64,000 nucleotides of DNA from Gynuella sunshinyii YC6258 (GCF_000940805.1 NZ_CP007142.1:4936593-5000592), one strand, 5' to 3'. Numbered from the stretch's first letter, positions 40,005 to 50,200 are shown. Program-made: numbers and translations. Notes: generated by a model not told the origin, from the letters alone.

Positions 40005-40405
40005 GCTCTACCCCGGTACAGCCATTGGATAGTCTCTGTATTGATCGACACACCATCAGATTGAATCCCCCAGGTTACATCTGTTGAACGCGGTCATTGA
40101 TAGCAATCCATGGACCGCAGAAACCACGCAGTTTTTTATCATTTAAGCCTATTAACTATAGATGAGTTTGACCGGGTTACCATGGTTAATTGACCAATCG
40201 GCCAGCAATGCCAGACGTAGTTGAATTTACGCAGAATCAGGAAGGAGTGAATAAAATGCTGCCGGAAAGACAGCATCCCACATCACCGATGAACACGAAT
40301 GATTACCATCGTTACATAAGCCAACAATTGTACACATATCACCATCCAAAGATGACGTGCAACCATAATGATATCTAATCACTTTTCAGTATCAGGGGAG
40401 CATGC
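40005..40405 (-). other. Intergenic region, nothing recognised
   Basis: About 400 bases upstream of the PAS kinase and downstream of the GFA gene. No gene or clear regulatory motif is apparent. A kinase promoter is expected. Confidence 0.4.
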
Positions 40406-40813
40406 CTACCCCGGTAACCGCTCCAACTTCGGCAGATTTTCAAGATCGTTGTCCCAGTCGGCTTTACTGGAAACAAAAATATGCGCATTCGGGGCCATCG
40501 CCACGTCACCATTCAGACTGCCTGCCGGAACCACCAACAGCTTACCCTCCATCTGCAGATTAGGCAGAGCCGAGCCACAGTCGACACAGAAACTTTTCAC
40601 ATGCTGCGTGGGAAACAGGTTGAACGTCTTGACCTTATCCTCACCGACAACCCATTTCAAACAGGCCGATGACGAAAACAGATTCGCGGAATGAGCCGAA
40701 CCGGTATCTTTACGACAATGCTCACAATGACACAGATAAAACTGATCGAATTCGCCTTCAACCTCAAACCGGACCTTGCCGCATAAACAGGAACCGTAGT
40801 ATTTGTTTTTCAT
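40406..40813 (-). CDS. GFA / CENP-V family zinc protein
   Basis: This 135-residue protein has zinc ligands in GSCLCGKVRFEVEGE, YLCHCEHCRKDTGS and FCVDCGSALP, the three cysteine clusters that define the glutathione-dependent formaldehyde-activating (GFA) fold. In the founder enzyme, GFA speeds S-hydroxymethyl-glutathione formation, but most members have unproven activity. It is a single gene in the cytoplasm. Confidence 0.9.
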   Translation of the reverse strand: MKNKYYGSCLCGKVRFEVEGEFDQFYLCHCEHCRKDTGSAHSANLFSSSACLKWVVGEDKVKTFNLFPTQHVKSFCVDCGSALPNLQMEGKLLVVPAGSLNGDVAMAPNAHIFVSSKADWDNDLENLPKLERLPG

Positions 40814-41368
40814 AGTGTACCCTGGCTGGATATTGGACTGTGTAGATGGAGAGAATCCTACATATGAACATCAAATTCAACGCTGGGCTATTGAAATCAT
40901 CCTCACAACAAAAAAGCATGTAAAACCGTCAAGGACTTTGACAGTCCTTACGCCCTGCATCACAGGGTTGAAGAACCTGTTTAACGAGACATATCATTAA
41001 AACAGAACCTGAGGCAAAAATGTCGGACACATTTTTCTTAGAGCGTATTTGCAATACAGGTATCACTTTTATGTGGGCTACAAAACCATAACTTACTGTT
41101 GTCAATGAGGGTTCAGGGGACGCCGATTACAGTTGGAACCGGCGACATCCGGCTCAAAGACCAAAACATATAAAAATCATAATTTTTTATCATAATAACA
41201 ATTTTTACCAGACTAGAATTACATGTCATTGTGAATAACAATGACTCAGCCTTGCATCAAATCATTTTATAGTCTGGCTGTATTCGGAAATCACCAAAAC
41301 GTATTGACGGCAGATCAAATTGCAAACCAAAAACATGGTAACAGAGCATTTTGCGGAGATTTCTCAGG
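40814..41368 (-). other. Intergenic region downstream of the TIR-SAVED gene
   Basis: About 555 bases, AT-rich in the middle. I see no convincing gene, no CD-NTase and no other CBASS partner here. The GFA promoter is expected at the left end. Confidence 0.45.
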
Positions 41369-42589
41369 TTATTGATTGGGAAATAGTGTTAACGCCGGCA
41401 CATAGGAACATTCAGAAGTATTTATAAACTCATAAGTTTGCACGCTTGAAATAGTATTCAGCTTCTGACCAATCAAAAAAGCCAACCCCGCTGGCCCCGC
41501 AATGACTAAATGAACCGTTCCTCGTCTACCATATTGATCAATAGCTCTACGTAATGCGCAGGTGGCCACATTGGCAACATCTAAAGCTTCCCCGGGGGTT
41601 AGTCTGAGATTGCGGTTGGGATCAACACCATTTGGTTTTACATTTATCATCGCTCGTAAAGGTAAGGTATTGGCAATCGCCCCAAAAAAATTTATGACAT
41701 CACTTGTAACAGAGACCAACAGTGCATACTCATTTCCATTAACCTCTCTTGGTAAAATCGTTTCCTTAAACCCACTATCTTCCCGGTCAACATTTTCCCC
41801 CCATGCTCTACTATTTTCCTGAATCCAGTTCGCCTTGAGACCACTCACATTGGAGAAAGTAACTCCCAAGGACACAGCTATTGGCAAAGACAGCTGACCG
41901 CTAAGCTCCAATATGCGATTAGTCGAAAAATTTTCATGTATTTTGTTTTTAATACACAAGAATGCCGGCTGGATGAATTCTTTCCAACTATCCGGTTTAA
42001 GTAACCGACCATCATAATGATGACAAAGGTCCAGATTAAGAGCATAGCCCACTTCCTTCCTCAGAGGCGGCTGACGTGTATTGACTCGAATCCTGATTGG
42101 ACCAGCATCCTGTGATGTTTCGTTGAGTTTTATGAGCCGGTTTTTTAGTACAACTTCTGCAACTTTTCTGGCGATATCCGCATCTACTTTCCCGTTAAAC
42201 TTTAAACAGTTTTTAGATGATGGAAGAATACCACTCGTGCGAGTTCCCAAGATTTCATCGGCATCTTTGTAATCAACCACACCATCAGCCAGAACCAATT
42301 GCGCGAAAAATCCATCTTGCTGACTAACACGCCGAAAGATACCTTCGACTTCGACATCGCGGATCATTGGAGAGTTTCTAACCTCCGGGGTCACCAGTAT
42401 GACAGCACAAGCAGTCTCTTGATCATTCAATCTCGTACGGATTTCAGATTCGGTGATTCCAGCCGGCAGATCAGATACATCCTGCCAGACAGCTACACCA
42501 TGGTCTCGTAATGCATCCACAATCAATGCAGCCTGATCACTGCATTCACGCTTGTAACTTAAAAAACATATACCGGATGTATCCGTCAT
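41369..42589 (-). CDS. TIR-SAVED protein (CBASS-type effector)
   Basis: This is a 406-residue protein. The N-terminal ~150 residues are a TIR domain: CFLSYKRECSDQAALIV, GVAVWQDVSDLPAGI and a catalytic-region Glu at 80 or 82 in SPMIRDVEVEG. The C-terminal part (~215-400) fits a SAVED nucleotide-sensing domain, with GTVHLVIAGPAGLAFLIGQ and YEFINTSECSYVPALTLFP. TIR-SAVED proteins in CBASS detect a cyclic oligonucleotide and degrade NAD+. No CD-NTase is encoded nearby. Its ATG (42589, AGGAG upstream) overlaps by 4 bases the stop of a Hint-toxin fragment, putting it in the immunity position of a polymorphic-toxin module. Role here is unresolved: orphan effector, recruited immunity-like factor, or recombined defence cargo. 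Confidence 0.85.
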   Translation of the reverse strand: MTDTSGICFLSYKRECSDQAALIVDALRDHGVAVWQDVSDLPAGITESEIRTRLNDQETACAVILVTPEVRNSPMIRDVEVEGIFRRVSQQDGFFAQLVLADGVVDYKDADEILGTRTSGILPSSKNCLKFNGKVDADIARKVAEVVLKNRLIKLNETSQDAGPIRIRVNTRQPPLRKEVGYALNLDLCHHYDGRLLKPDSWKEFIQPAFLCIKNKIHENFSTNRILELSGQLSLPIAVSLGVTFSNVSGLKANWIQENSRAWGENVDREDSGFKETILPREVNGNEYALLVSVTSDVINFFGAIANTLPLRAMINVKPNGVDPNRNLRLTPGEALDVANVATCALRRAIDQYGRRGTVHLVIAGPAGLAFLIGQKLNTISSVQTYEFINTSECSYVPALTLFPNQ

Positions 42590-43104
42590 AACATGCTCCT
42601 GTAAGTAACTTGTTTACTTGGGTCAGACAGCTGGTTGCCACTGGCTACAACTTCTTTAGCAGCTTGCTCTACTTGGTCAAGTGTTGTACCAGATGGAAAT
42701 AAGTCTCCAGCACCTTTAGTCGGATGATTACCATCAATATGCCTCGCCTTGATATGTTCCCATCCTTTTTTAAGGTCTCCCTGTTCAATTCTCGGCGTAG
42801 TCCTATGAGGCAGTCTGCATGTCGAATTGTGAACAAGCACAAGGGGCCTGCCTACATAATAGTTATGAGTATTTGCAATAGTAAGGTTATAAACTTTTTC
42901 TTTAGATTCGCTCGACTCAAGACCAGTGATTAATACGTCATCACCATCAATGCTAAGAAGTGCATCACCTACACTTAAATTTCCAGCTTGAACCCATTTG
43001 TCATCATTGGCCGCAATATAGAATGGGTGTCCATCTGTTACCCATGGCGCTAACAACACAAACTCTGGAACCAGAACATGGTGAGCACTATCTTTTTCTG
43101 TCAT
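42586..43104 (-). pseudogene. Orphan truncated Hint-toxin fragment (third module)
   Basis: This 172-residue open frame starts inside the second half of a Hint domain (GHPFYIAANDDKWVQAG, KVYNLTIANTHNYYVG, LVHNST). The first half of the Hint and any Rhs core are missing. After the VHN motif comes a short toxin-like tail, GWEHIKARHIDGN and KGAGDLFPSGTTLDQVEQAA, resembling BECR-fold RNase toxins; it ends at VTYRSML, shorter than such domains usually are, so both ends look truncated. The 5' end has no clear start signal. It overlaps the TIR-SAVED start by ATGA. It is probably a displaced rhs C-terminal cassette that is silent unless recombined. Confidence 0.65.
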
Positions 43105-43308
43105 CTCATAAAACGCAAGGCAATATCAATCTGCATATTATGACAGTCGTCTGATTCAAACCAGAGCTCGCTGCGGCTTCATACGGCGTTTTTGCAGTAT
43201 ATCGATTGGGAAAGACGATTTTGGAATAAGTATCAACAAACGTTTAAGGATAGATCTGCCCTGTGCCGGTCAGACTCTGGCGATAACGAACCTGGATCAG
43301 TCAGACAG

Positions 43309-43330
43309 AACAGCCCCGGATGGGGCTGTT
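43309..43330 (-). terminator. Hairpin terminator after the module-2 immunity gene
   Basis: Stem AACAGCCCC / GGGGCTGTT with loop GGAT sits 34 bases after the stop of the immunity gene at 43365. Almost the same hairpin occurs at 46701-46722 behind the first immunity gene, so it belongs to the duplicated module. Confidence 0.75.
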
Positions 43331-43364
43331 TGAACGCCGAGTGTCCTCTTAAGTATATAATTTT

Positions 43365-43808
43365 CTACCGGGGGAAACTTTTCGTTAGTGCCTCTCGTAC
43401 TTGTTTTATTCCCTCATTAAATCCATTTGTTAATTCAGGATGGCCAATTTCATAAAATAACCTAGACGCTGTTTTAAGAGCAGAGATCAAAGAACCGGCA
43501 AACTGCTGACAATTAACTTTCCAGGTTATTCTGCCATCATTAGACTTAAGCAAAATACAGTTATTATCCATAACAGCATTAAGTTCAAACGCACCTTCCA
43601 TAAAGCAAAAATCTTGACCACTCCCTCCATTTAAAAGGTCTACCAATGAGTTTGTCCACCAACCAAGAATTACAAGAGGATTGTCAATCCATCCATGATC
43701 AGGATAACACTCCTCTTGATTCCTAAAATATATAAACATCGGTGTAAGGTCGATATTTAATGGCTTTACTAATTTCAACTCATCATTCGTGTAAATTTCG
43801 ATTTCCAT
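43365..43808 (-). CDS. Putative immunity protein (module 2)
   Basis: The start is taken as the ATG at 43808 (MEIEIYTNDELKL), four bases after the upstream Rhs-tip stop; a longer start would overlap the toxin. The ~147-residue protein is acidic and has no recognised domain or signal peptide. Its position directly behind a Hint-toxin gene, followed by a terminator, makes it the presumed immunity protein of that toxin, acting in the cytoplasm. This is inference from organisation. Confidence 0.65.
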   Translation of the reverse strand: MEIEIYTNDELKLVKPLNIDLTPMFIYFRNQEECYPDHGWIDNPLVILGWWTNSLVDLLNGGSGQDFCFMEGAFELNAVMDNNCILLKSNDGRITWKVNCQQFAGSLISALKTASRLFYEIGHPELTNGFNEGIKQVREALTKSFPR

Positions 43809-43812
43809 CAGG

Positions 43813-45384
43813 TCACATCCTCGGAGCTGCACTTTCGACAATCCCTGTTTCTGGATTAAACCACATCCGTACTGTTTGGCCGCTTTTGGGATCTATCCCA
43901 TCATAGATCAACCTGTCGGCCTGTTTCACACCATACTTGTCATAAGTGCCTACCTGAGTCCTTACAAGCTCTCTATTTTTCCAAGCACCTTTAACTCGCG
44001 CTTTTATTTGAGAGGCTGTTAATCCTGAGAACGATGTATGGTAAGAACCTGTTCTCTGTTTATTCACATTACCCCAGTCGGCATGATTATCAAATATGTG
44101 GTCCCAATCATACCCTTTGGCCTTCCTACCCCTAAACTTACAGGCTTTCTTATTCTGGTTATGCACCAAAATTCCGTCCGAGCCTATAAAATAGGTATGC
44201 AGTGTATCTACCGTAAAGTTATAAACCCTTTCAGTACGAATCTCTCTTGAGATTTGTTGAACAGATATCAGTCCATAAGCCAGTGTCAGCTTGTCTCCAG
44301 CCTCCAGCTCATTAGCCTGCTTCCACTCGCCTGCAACATAAAAAGGATGTTCTGCTGTAGCTTCCAGTACCTCACCGGTCTCCAGCTTAATCTCTACAAA
44401 GTTATAGCTCTTCTCATGCTGAATAAAATGCGTTACTTCCTTGTATGCCAGCTCTCCAGTTTCTTCATCGAAAGCCAGAACCATATCTCCGATTTTTACG
44501 TCTTCGATGGACATCAATCCGTTTTCGGTATGGACCATGGTTCCCGCCGGGAAACTATTAAAGAAGCACTCAACACCGTCATATGCTTTCCTTAATAACT
44601 CCTGTGTTTTCTTCGGCATCATTTTAATTAACTTGCCAGCCGAACCACCGAGCATATTAAGCAATATTTCTGTACCAATCTCCTTCGCCGACATTTCTCC
44701 ACTGGCGATACTCATCCCCATATCAAAGGCTGAGTAAACGTTATAAGCACGCATCGCCAAGTTGCCCATGGTATTGATACCGGCCATGAGTGAGCCTAAG
44801 CTAAAATTACCACTTGGATCGGTATACATCGCCGGGCTGGCGTTGGCATACAGGTACTTATGCAGCGTGATTGGATCATGGTTATTTCCCATCCACGTAT
44901 CCTGCTGCGTAAATCTTCCAATATTCTGGTTGTAGTATCTCGCTCTCAGATAATACTGATCTAAACTTTGGTCATACTGCTCACCACCATAGAGGTAGCT
45001 GTTTTCAGTTGTACCAGTACTATTTAACAACTCCCCGAACGCTTCATAATCATAGGTATCGGTGATGTCCCCATTGCTATCGCTGAGCGAACGTGTGCTG
45101 CCCAGTCCATCAACGTGGTAGTAGCTTGTACTTCCAGCTCTCACCTGACTGATCAGGTCGTCCCCATAGGCATAGCTGACCTGGGTAGTACCGTTGGTAA
45201 TTTCCTGGATCACCTGAGCATAGGCCTGGTTACTGTCTACTACGTATTCCGTGGTATTTCCGCTCTCTGTTTTTTGATTGCGGATACCATCGATATTGTA
45301 TTGGTAGCTAGCCGTGGTTGAGCCATCATCCTTGCTGACGCCTATGAGTTCATTCTTCGCGTTGTATTGGTAACTCGTCGTCAC
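43813..45384 (-). CDS. Displaced Rhs tip: core end, Hint and toxin (module 2)
   Basis: The open frame begins at a GTG, but homology continues upstream past a 1-base deletion, so this is the 3' part of a broken gene. It contains Rhs core end (YDYEAFGELLNSTG, YLRARYYNQNIGRFTQQD, ITLHKYLYANASP), a linker region, a Hint domain (NSFPAGTMVHTENG to ILVHNQN; Ser in place of the usual first Cys) and a ~100-residue toxin domain with YDWDHIFDNHADWG, ITxxxx-free basic middle and SGQTVRMWFNPETG. The toxin resembles BECR-fold RNases (low certainty). The immunity gene follows four bases later. Without a natural start it may be expressed only after recombination with the intact gene. Confidence 0.8.
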   Translation of the reverse strand: MTTSYQYNAKNELIGVSKDDGSTTASYQYNIDGIRNQKTESGNTTEYVVDSNQAYAQVIQEITNGTTQVSYAYGDDLISQVRAGSTSYYHVDGLGSTRSLSDSNGDITDTYDYEAFGELLNSTGTTENSYLYGGEQYDQSLDQYYLRARYYNQNIGRFTQQDTWMGNNHDPITLHKYLYANASPAMYTDPSGNFSLGSLMAGINTMGNLAMRAYNVYSAFDMGMSIASGEMSAKEIGTEILLNMLGGSAGKLIKMMPKKTQELLRKAYDGVECFFNSFPAGTMVHTENGLMSIEDVKIGDMVLAFDEETGELAYKEVTHFIQHEKSYNFVEIKLETGEVLEATAEHPFYVAGEWKQANELEAGDKLTLAYGLISVQQISREIRTERVYNFTVDTLHTYFIGSDGILVHNQNKKACKFRGRKAKGYDWDHIFDNHADWGNVNKQRTGSYHTSFSGLTASQIKARVKGAWKNRELVRTQVGTYDKYGVKQADRLIYDGIDPKSGQTVRMWFNPETGIVESAAPRM

Positions 45385-46539
45385 CCCGTCCTCTGTCTGT
45401 GTCAGGGTGTTGCCATTGTCATCATAGGTATAACGATACCACCACTTTCTGTTAATCGATCATTGGCATCATACGTGTAAGCCGTCTGCACCCCATCCAC
45501 GGTCTCATACGTCCGGTTACCGACTTTGTCGTACTGATAAGTGGCTGTGTAATCTCCGTTGATGGCGTCCGTGATTGTTTCTCCTGTCAGCCGGTACAAC
45601 GTGTCATAGCTGTACTCAGTACTCCGTCCATCCAGCTCTTCTATCTTGATCCTGCGCCCAGTTTTATCCAGGGTGTAGCTGTACTGCTCTACCAGGGTGC
45701 CATTGCCATTGTAGGTTTTCAGCTCAGTCAAACGGTTCAGGCTGTCATAGTTGTAAACCTGGCTGGTGCCATTGGGATAGCTCAGGCTGGTACGGTTGCC
45801 GACGTCGTCATACCCGTACGTGGTCGTGCCATCGTTTGTGGTGATGCTCTCCAGTCGGTTCAGTTGGTCATAACCATAACGGGTGATGTCTGTCAGTCCG
45901 TTACGGGTCACGCTGAACCGGGTTTTGTTGCCATTGGCGTCGTATTGATAACTCAGTACCGCACCATTCGGTTGGGTTTCCTGAATCAACCGGCTCTGGC
46001 TGTCGTATTGATACTTGGTGGTGCCTTGGCTGTCGGTGGCGCTGGTGCGATTGCCCAATACATCGTAGCTGAAGGTTTCTATCTCATCATCGGCATATTC
46101 AATCCGGGTCAGCTGGTTGTTTTCGTCATAGTTGTAGCGGGTTTCCTGACCATTGAAGTCGGTATGCGTGGCCATGTTACCGTTGAGGTCGTAGGTAAAG
46201 CGTTCCTGTTGACCCATCGGTAATGTACGACTGGTTATCCGGCCCTGACTGTCATACGTCCAGGTGGTTTCCCGACCCTCGGCATCGGTCTGGCGGGTTT
46301 TGTTGCCGGCGTTGTCATAACCGTAGGTCGTCACGTTGCCTTCAGTATCAGTCACGCTGATCAGTCGACCCAAGGCATCATAACTGTAGTCTGTTGTGAT
46401 ACCTGCCTGATCGGTATGGCGGGTCCGTCTACCCAACGCATCGTACTCATCGCTTTCACTGGAGCCATCGGCATAGGTGGTTTGGGTGCGCTGATCCAGA
46501 GCGTTGTAGTCGTAGCGTGTGGTATGGCCATTGGCGTCG
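45259..46539 (-). repeat. ~1.28-kb direct duplication of Rhs core (copy at 48665-49946)
   Basis: Side-by-side reading shows no difference from 48665-49946 apart from the single missing base near 45434. Homology continues, but diverges, on both sides: to the left into different tips, and to the right a 30-base segment is absent. Such near-perfect identity suggests recent duplication or gene conversion. Confidence 0.75.
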
Positions 46540-46616
46540 TATGCGAAACTATGGCGCTGATCCAGGGCATTGATCGCCGCTGTTCTGCGACCGGCGGCAT
46601 CGTATTCGTACTGGGT
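45402..46616 (-). pseudogene. Duplicated Rhs-core YD-repeat fragment, frameshifted
   Basis: This frame is the YD-repeat core (repeats such as YDxxGNRT, YDxLGRL) of the intact protein at 47246-55705, identical in translation over the shared part. It shifts out of frame because the T that lies between 45434 and 45435 in the intact copy is missing. At the right end it begins inside the 28-bp inverted repeat with no start codon. Together with 43813-45384 it is a promoterless copy of the 3' half of the intact gene. Confidence 0.8.
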
Positions 46617-46691
46617 GTAGTAATTCAGACCTAATCTGACAGTGACACTCTGAAAAACCGGTAACTGTCAGATTAGGTCTGAATTACTACA
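46616..46691. repeat. 28-bp perfect inverted repeat at module border
   Basis: Arms 46616-46643 and 46664-46691 are perfectly complementary (containing ATTCAGACCTAATCTGACAG), with a 20-base loop. It sits exactly where the displaced Rhs-core fragment begins, next to the terminator of the first immunity gene. It may be a recombination scar, a tiny mobile element end or a strong transcription block. Confidence 0.8.
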
Positions 46692-46700
46692 GCTCAACAG

Positions 46701-46722
46701 AACAGCCCCAAATGGGGCTGTT
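46701..46722 (-). terminator. Hairpin terminator after the module-1 immunity gene
   Basis: Stem AACAGCCCC / GGGGCTGTT with loop AAAT, starting 15 bases past the stop at 46738. It is near-identical to the hairpin at 43309-43330. Confidence 0.75.
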
Positions 46723-46737
46723 TAAGTGACTGAACTT

Positions 46738-47235
46738 TTAACCGGCATTCTGCCATTGAGTTATTTCTTTACCCCATTCGCTATTTTTCAATGGCAGAAT
46801 GGATTCAAGGAATACAAAATAAGCAGTATTCAACGAAGTAAATAGGTCTTCTGTTTTAATCACTTCTTCAGATGGATTTGGCTGCCACTCTGTTTGACTG
46901 ACACACGTTGAGATCCATGCATTTTTTTCAGGAAGATAAGAACACGTGATCGTCCTCTCAATTCCCTGTTCATAAAAATCTATTTCAAAATTCTCATGTT
47001 GAGATAGCAAAGACAACACTATGGGCAACTGCTCTAAGAATACTGGCAAATCAGTTCTCACATCCACTGGCCAGCTTTGCTGGCCAAACCCTCCAAACTC
47101 AAAATCACATTCACCATGATCATCCATATACTCACAAATGCGCATTAATAATGAGTTGATATCATCAAGATCCGGATCATATTTTCCGGCGATATCCTGG
47201 CCATAAATGCTTTTACAATACAATTTTATATTCAT
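46738..47235 (-). CDS. Putative immunity protein (module 1)
   Basis: This 165-residue, acidic protein (e.g. YDPDLDDINSLLMRICEYMDD) has no signal peptide or known domain that I recognise. It begins 10 bases after the large YD-repeat toxin gene and ends at a terminator, the standard position of a cytoplasmic immunity protein. It shows no similarity by eye to the module-2 immunity protein, as expected if each binds a different toxin tip. Confidence 0.7.
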   Translation of the reverse strand: MNIKLYCKSIYGQDIAGKYDPDLDDINSLLMRICEYMDDHGECDFEFGGFGQQSWPVDVRTDLPVFLEQLPIVLSLLSQHENFEIDFYEQGIERTITCSYLPEKNAWISTCVSQTEWQPNPSEEVIKTEDLFTSLNTAYFVFLESILPLKNSEWGKEITQWQNAG

Positions 47236-47245
47236 GATGAGCCTA

Positions 47246-50200
47246 CTATTTTAGTACTGGGTATGCTGTTTTTATTCCATTCTTCGATGGAACAATAATT
47301 GCCCATACCGTATCCAACACTTCTCCTTCTTTTGTAATTACCTGCCCAAGCCCCGGCGTTATCCTGACTGTTGTTGGAACATCCACGCTATGGCTCATAA
47401 CTGCTAAAAATTCTGCAGCTCTTTGGTTATCCAACCACTGTCCTTGCGCGTTACCGGTAGAACGAGCACGGTCAATCAACTTTTGAGTATTTTTGACTCC
47501 CGCACCATGAGTATTAAATGTATGGCCAAAGGATTTAACGCTTTTCCAATTAACAACCTTTGTACAAATTCCCGCATTATGTGCTAATACACCATATTCA
47601 CCCACATAGTAAGTATGATCATTCGCCACCGTCAGGTTATAAACTTTAGTCTTTTCTGTTGTTTGCACCAGCTTCAGGATAGTAACGTTTTCGCCGTCCA
47701 GGTCCATTAACGACTGTTCTAACGTCAGCTCTCCTGCATTCACCCAGTCATGCAACCCTGGTACATAGAACGGATGGCCGGCTGTCGCTTCGATCACTTC
47801 ACCACTGTCCAAGGTGATATTTACGATCTCTTTATCACCTTCTCCGGTAATCAGGTGAACCACTGTCTGTAAGCTCTTTTCGCCGGTCGCTTCGTCATAC
47901 GCCCAGACCTTGTCCCCGATCCGAATATCCTGGATTGGTTTCAATCCTAATTCTGTAGCGACTAACGTATCACCATTGAAGCTGTTCATATTGCAAGCTT
48001 TACGGAACTTGCGGGAGAACTTCGACAGCAATTTGAAGCCTGTTCCGCCCAAAGCTGCCAGACCCAACATTTTAAAGTTTGAGCCTACACTGGCAGCAGC
48101 AGTATCCGGATTCAGCGCTGAATCCAGGAAACTCATACCGATATCTATCTGTAGATTCGACAGTTCAACCTGGATATTACTGGCTGCTCCGAACCCGGCC
48201 AGGCCAAAGAAGTGACCACCTGGATCAATGTTCTGCACCGGATCGTTACCGGCGTACAGGTACTTATGCAAGGTAATCGGATCTGCGGCATTACCAGCCC
48301 AATCATCCATTTTGTTGAACCGACCGATCTCAGGGTTGTACCAGCGGAACCGCAGGTTATACATACCCAGAGTTTCATCTTTGGCCTCACCCGCATAGAG
48401 ATGACTGTTCTCTGTATCGCCCGTCTGGTTCAGTAACTCCCCGAACGCTTCATAATCATAGGTATCGGTTATGTCTCCATTACTGTCACTGAGCGAGCGG
48501 GTGGAACCCAGTCCATCAACGTGGTAGTAACTGGTACTTCCTGATCTCACCTGACTGATTAAGTCATCTCCATAGGCATAACTAACTATCGTGCTGCCAT
48601 TACTGATTTCCTGAACCACCTGGGCATACGCCTGATTGCTGTCTACCACGTATTCCGTAGTGCTTCCGCTCTCTGTTTTTTGATTGCGGATACCATCGAT
48701 ATTGTATTGGTAGCTAGCCGTGGTTGAGCCATCATCCTTGCTGACGCCTATGAGTTCATTCTTCGCGTTGTATTGGTAACTCGTCGTCACCCCGTCCTCT
48801 GTCTGTGTCAGGGTGTTGCCATTGTCATCATAGGTATAACTGATACCACCACTTTCTGTTAATCGATCATTGGCATCATACGTGTAAGCCGTCTGCACCC
48901 CATCCACGGTCTCATACGTCCGGTTACCGACTTTGTCGTACTGATAAGTGGCTGTGTAATCTCCGTTGATGGCGTCCGTGATTGTTTCTCCTGTCAGCCG
49001 GTACAACGTGTCATAGCTGTACTCAGTACTCCGTCCATCCAGCTCTTCTATCTTGATCCTGCGCCCAGTTTTATCCAGGGTGTAGCTGTACTGCTCTACC
49101 AGGGTGCCATTGCCATTGTAGGTTTTCAGCTCAGTCAAACGGTTCAGGCTGTCATAGTTGTAAACCTGGCTGGTGCCATTGGGATAGCTCAGGCTGGTAC
49201 GGTTGCCGACGTCGTCATACCCGTACGTGGTCGTGCCATCGTTTGTGGTGATGCTCTCCAGTCGGTTCAGTTGGTCATAACCATAACGGGTGATGTCTGT
49301 CAGTCCGTTACGGGTCACGCTGAACCGGGTTTTGTTGCCATTGGCGTCGTATTGATAACTCAGTACCGCACCATTCGGTTGGGTTTCCTGAATCAACCGG
49401 CTCTGGCTGTCGTATTGATACTTGGTGGTGCCTTGGCTGTCGGTGGCGCTGGTGCGATTGCCCAATACATCGTAGCTGAAGGTTTCTATCTCATCATCGG
49501 CATATTCAATCCGGGTCAGCTGGTTGTTTTCGTCATAGTTGTAGCGGGTTTCCTGACCATTGAAGTCGGTATGCGTGGCCATGTTACCGTTGAGGTCGTA
49601 GGTAAAGCGTTCCTGTTGACCCATCGGTAATGTACGACTGGTTATCCGGCCCTGACTGTCATACGTCCAGGTGGTTTCCCGACCCTCGGCATCGGTCTGG
49701 CGGGTTTTGTTGCCGGCGTTGTCATAACCGTAGGTCGTCACGTTGCCTTCAGTATCAGTCACGCTGATCAGTCGACCCAAGGCATCATAACTGTAGTCTG
49801 TTGTGATACCTGCCTGATCGGTATGGCGGGTCCGTCTACCCAACGCATCGTACTCATCGCTTTCACTGGAGCCATCGGCATAGGTGGTTTGGGTGCGCTG
49901 ATCCAGAGCGTTGTAGTCGTAGCGTGTGGTATGGCCATTGGCGTCGGTCTCACTGATCAGGTTGCCGTTGGCGTCGTATGCAAAACTGTGGCGGTGATCC
50001 AGGGCATTGATCACCGCTGTTCTGCGACCGGCGGCATCGTATTCGTATTGAGTGATGTGACCGAGGGCATCGGTTTCGCTGATGACTCGTCCGACAGCAT
50101 CGTAGCTGGTGTAGGTACTGCTACCGTCAGCCAGATCGGTCTGGATGACCCGGTTCAGGGCATCATAGTGATAGATGGTCATTTGACCCAGACGATCCGT

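Noticed and set aside
39150-40064. 304-codon plus-strand frame over the PAS kinase
   Set aside because: Shadow of the kinase coding strand; no domain, no ribosome-binding site.
41369-43104. Complete CBASS operon
   Set aside because: Only a TIR-SAVED effector is present; no CD-NTase, Cap2/Cap3 or other ancillary gene was found in the window.
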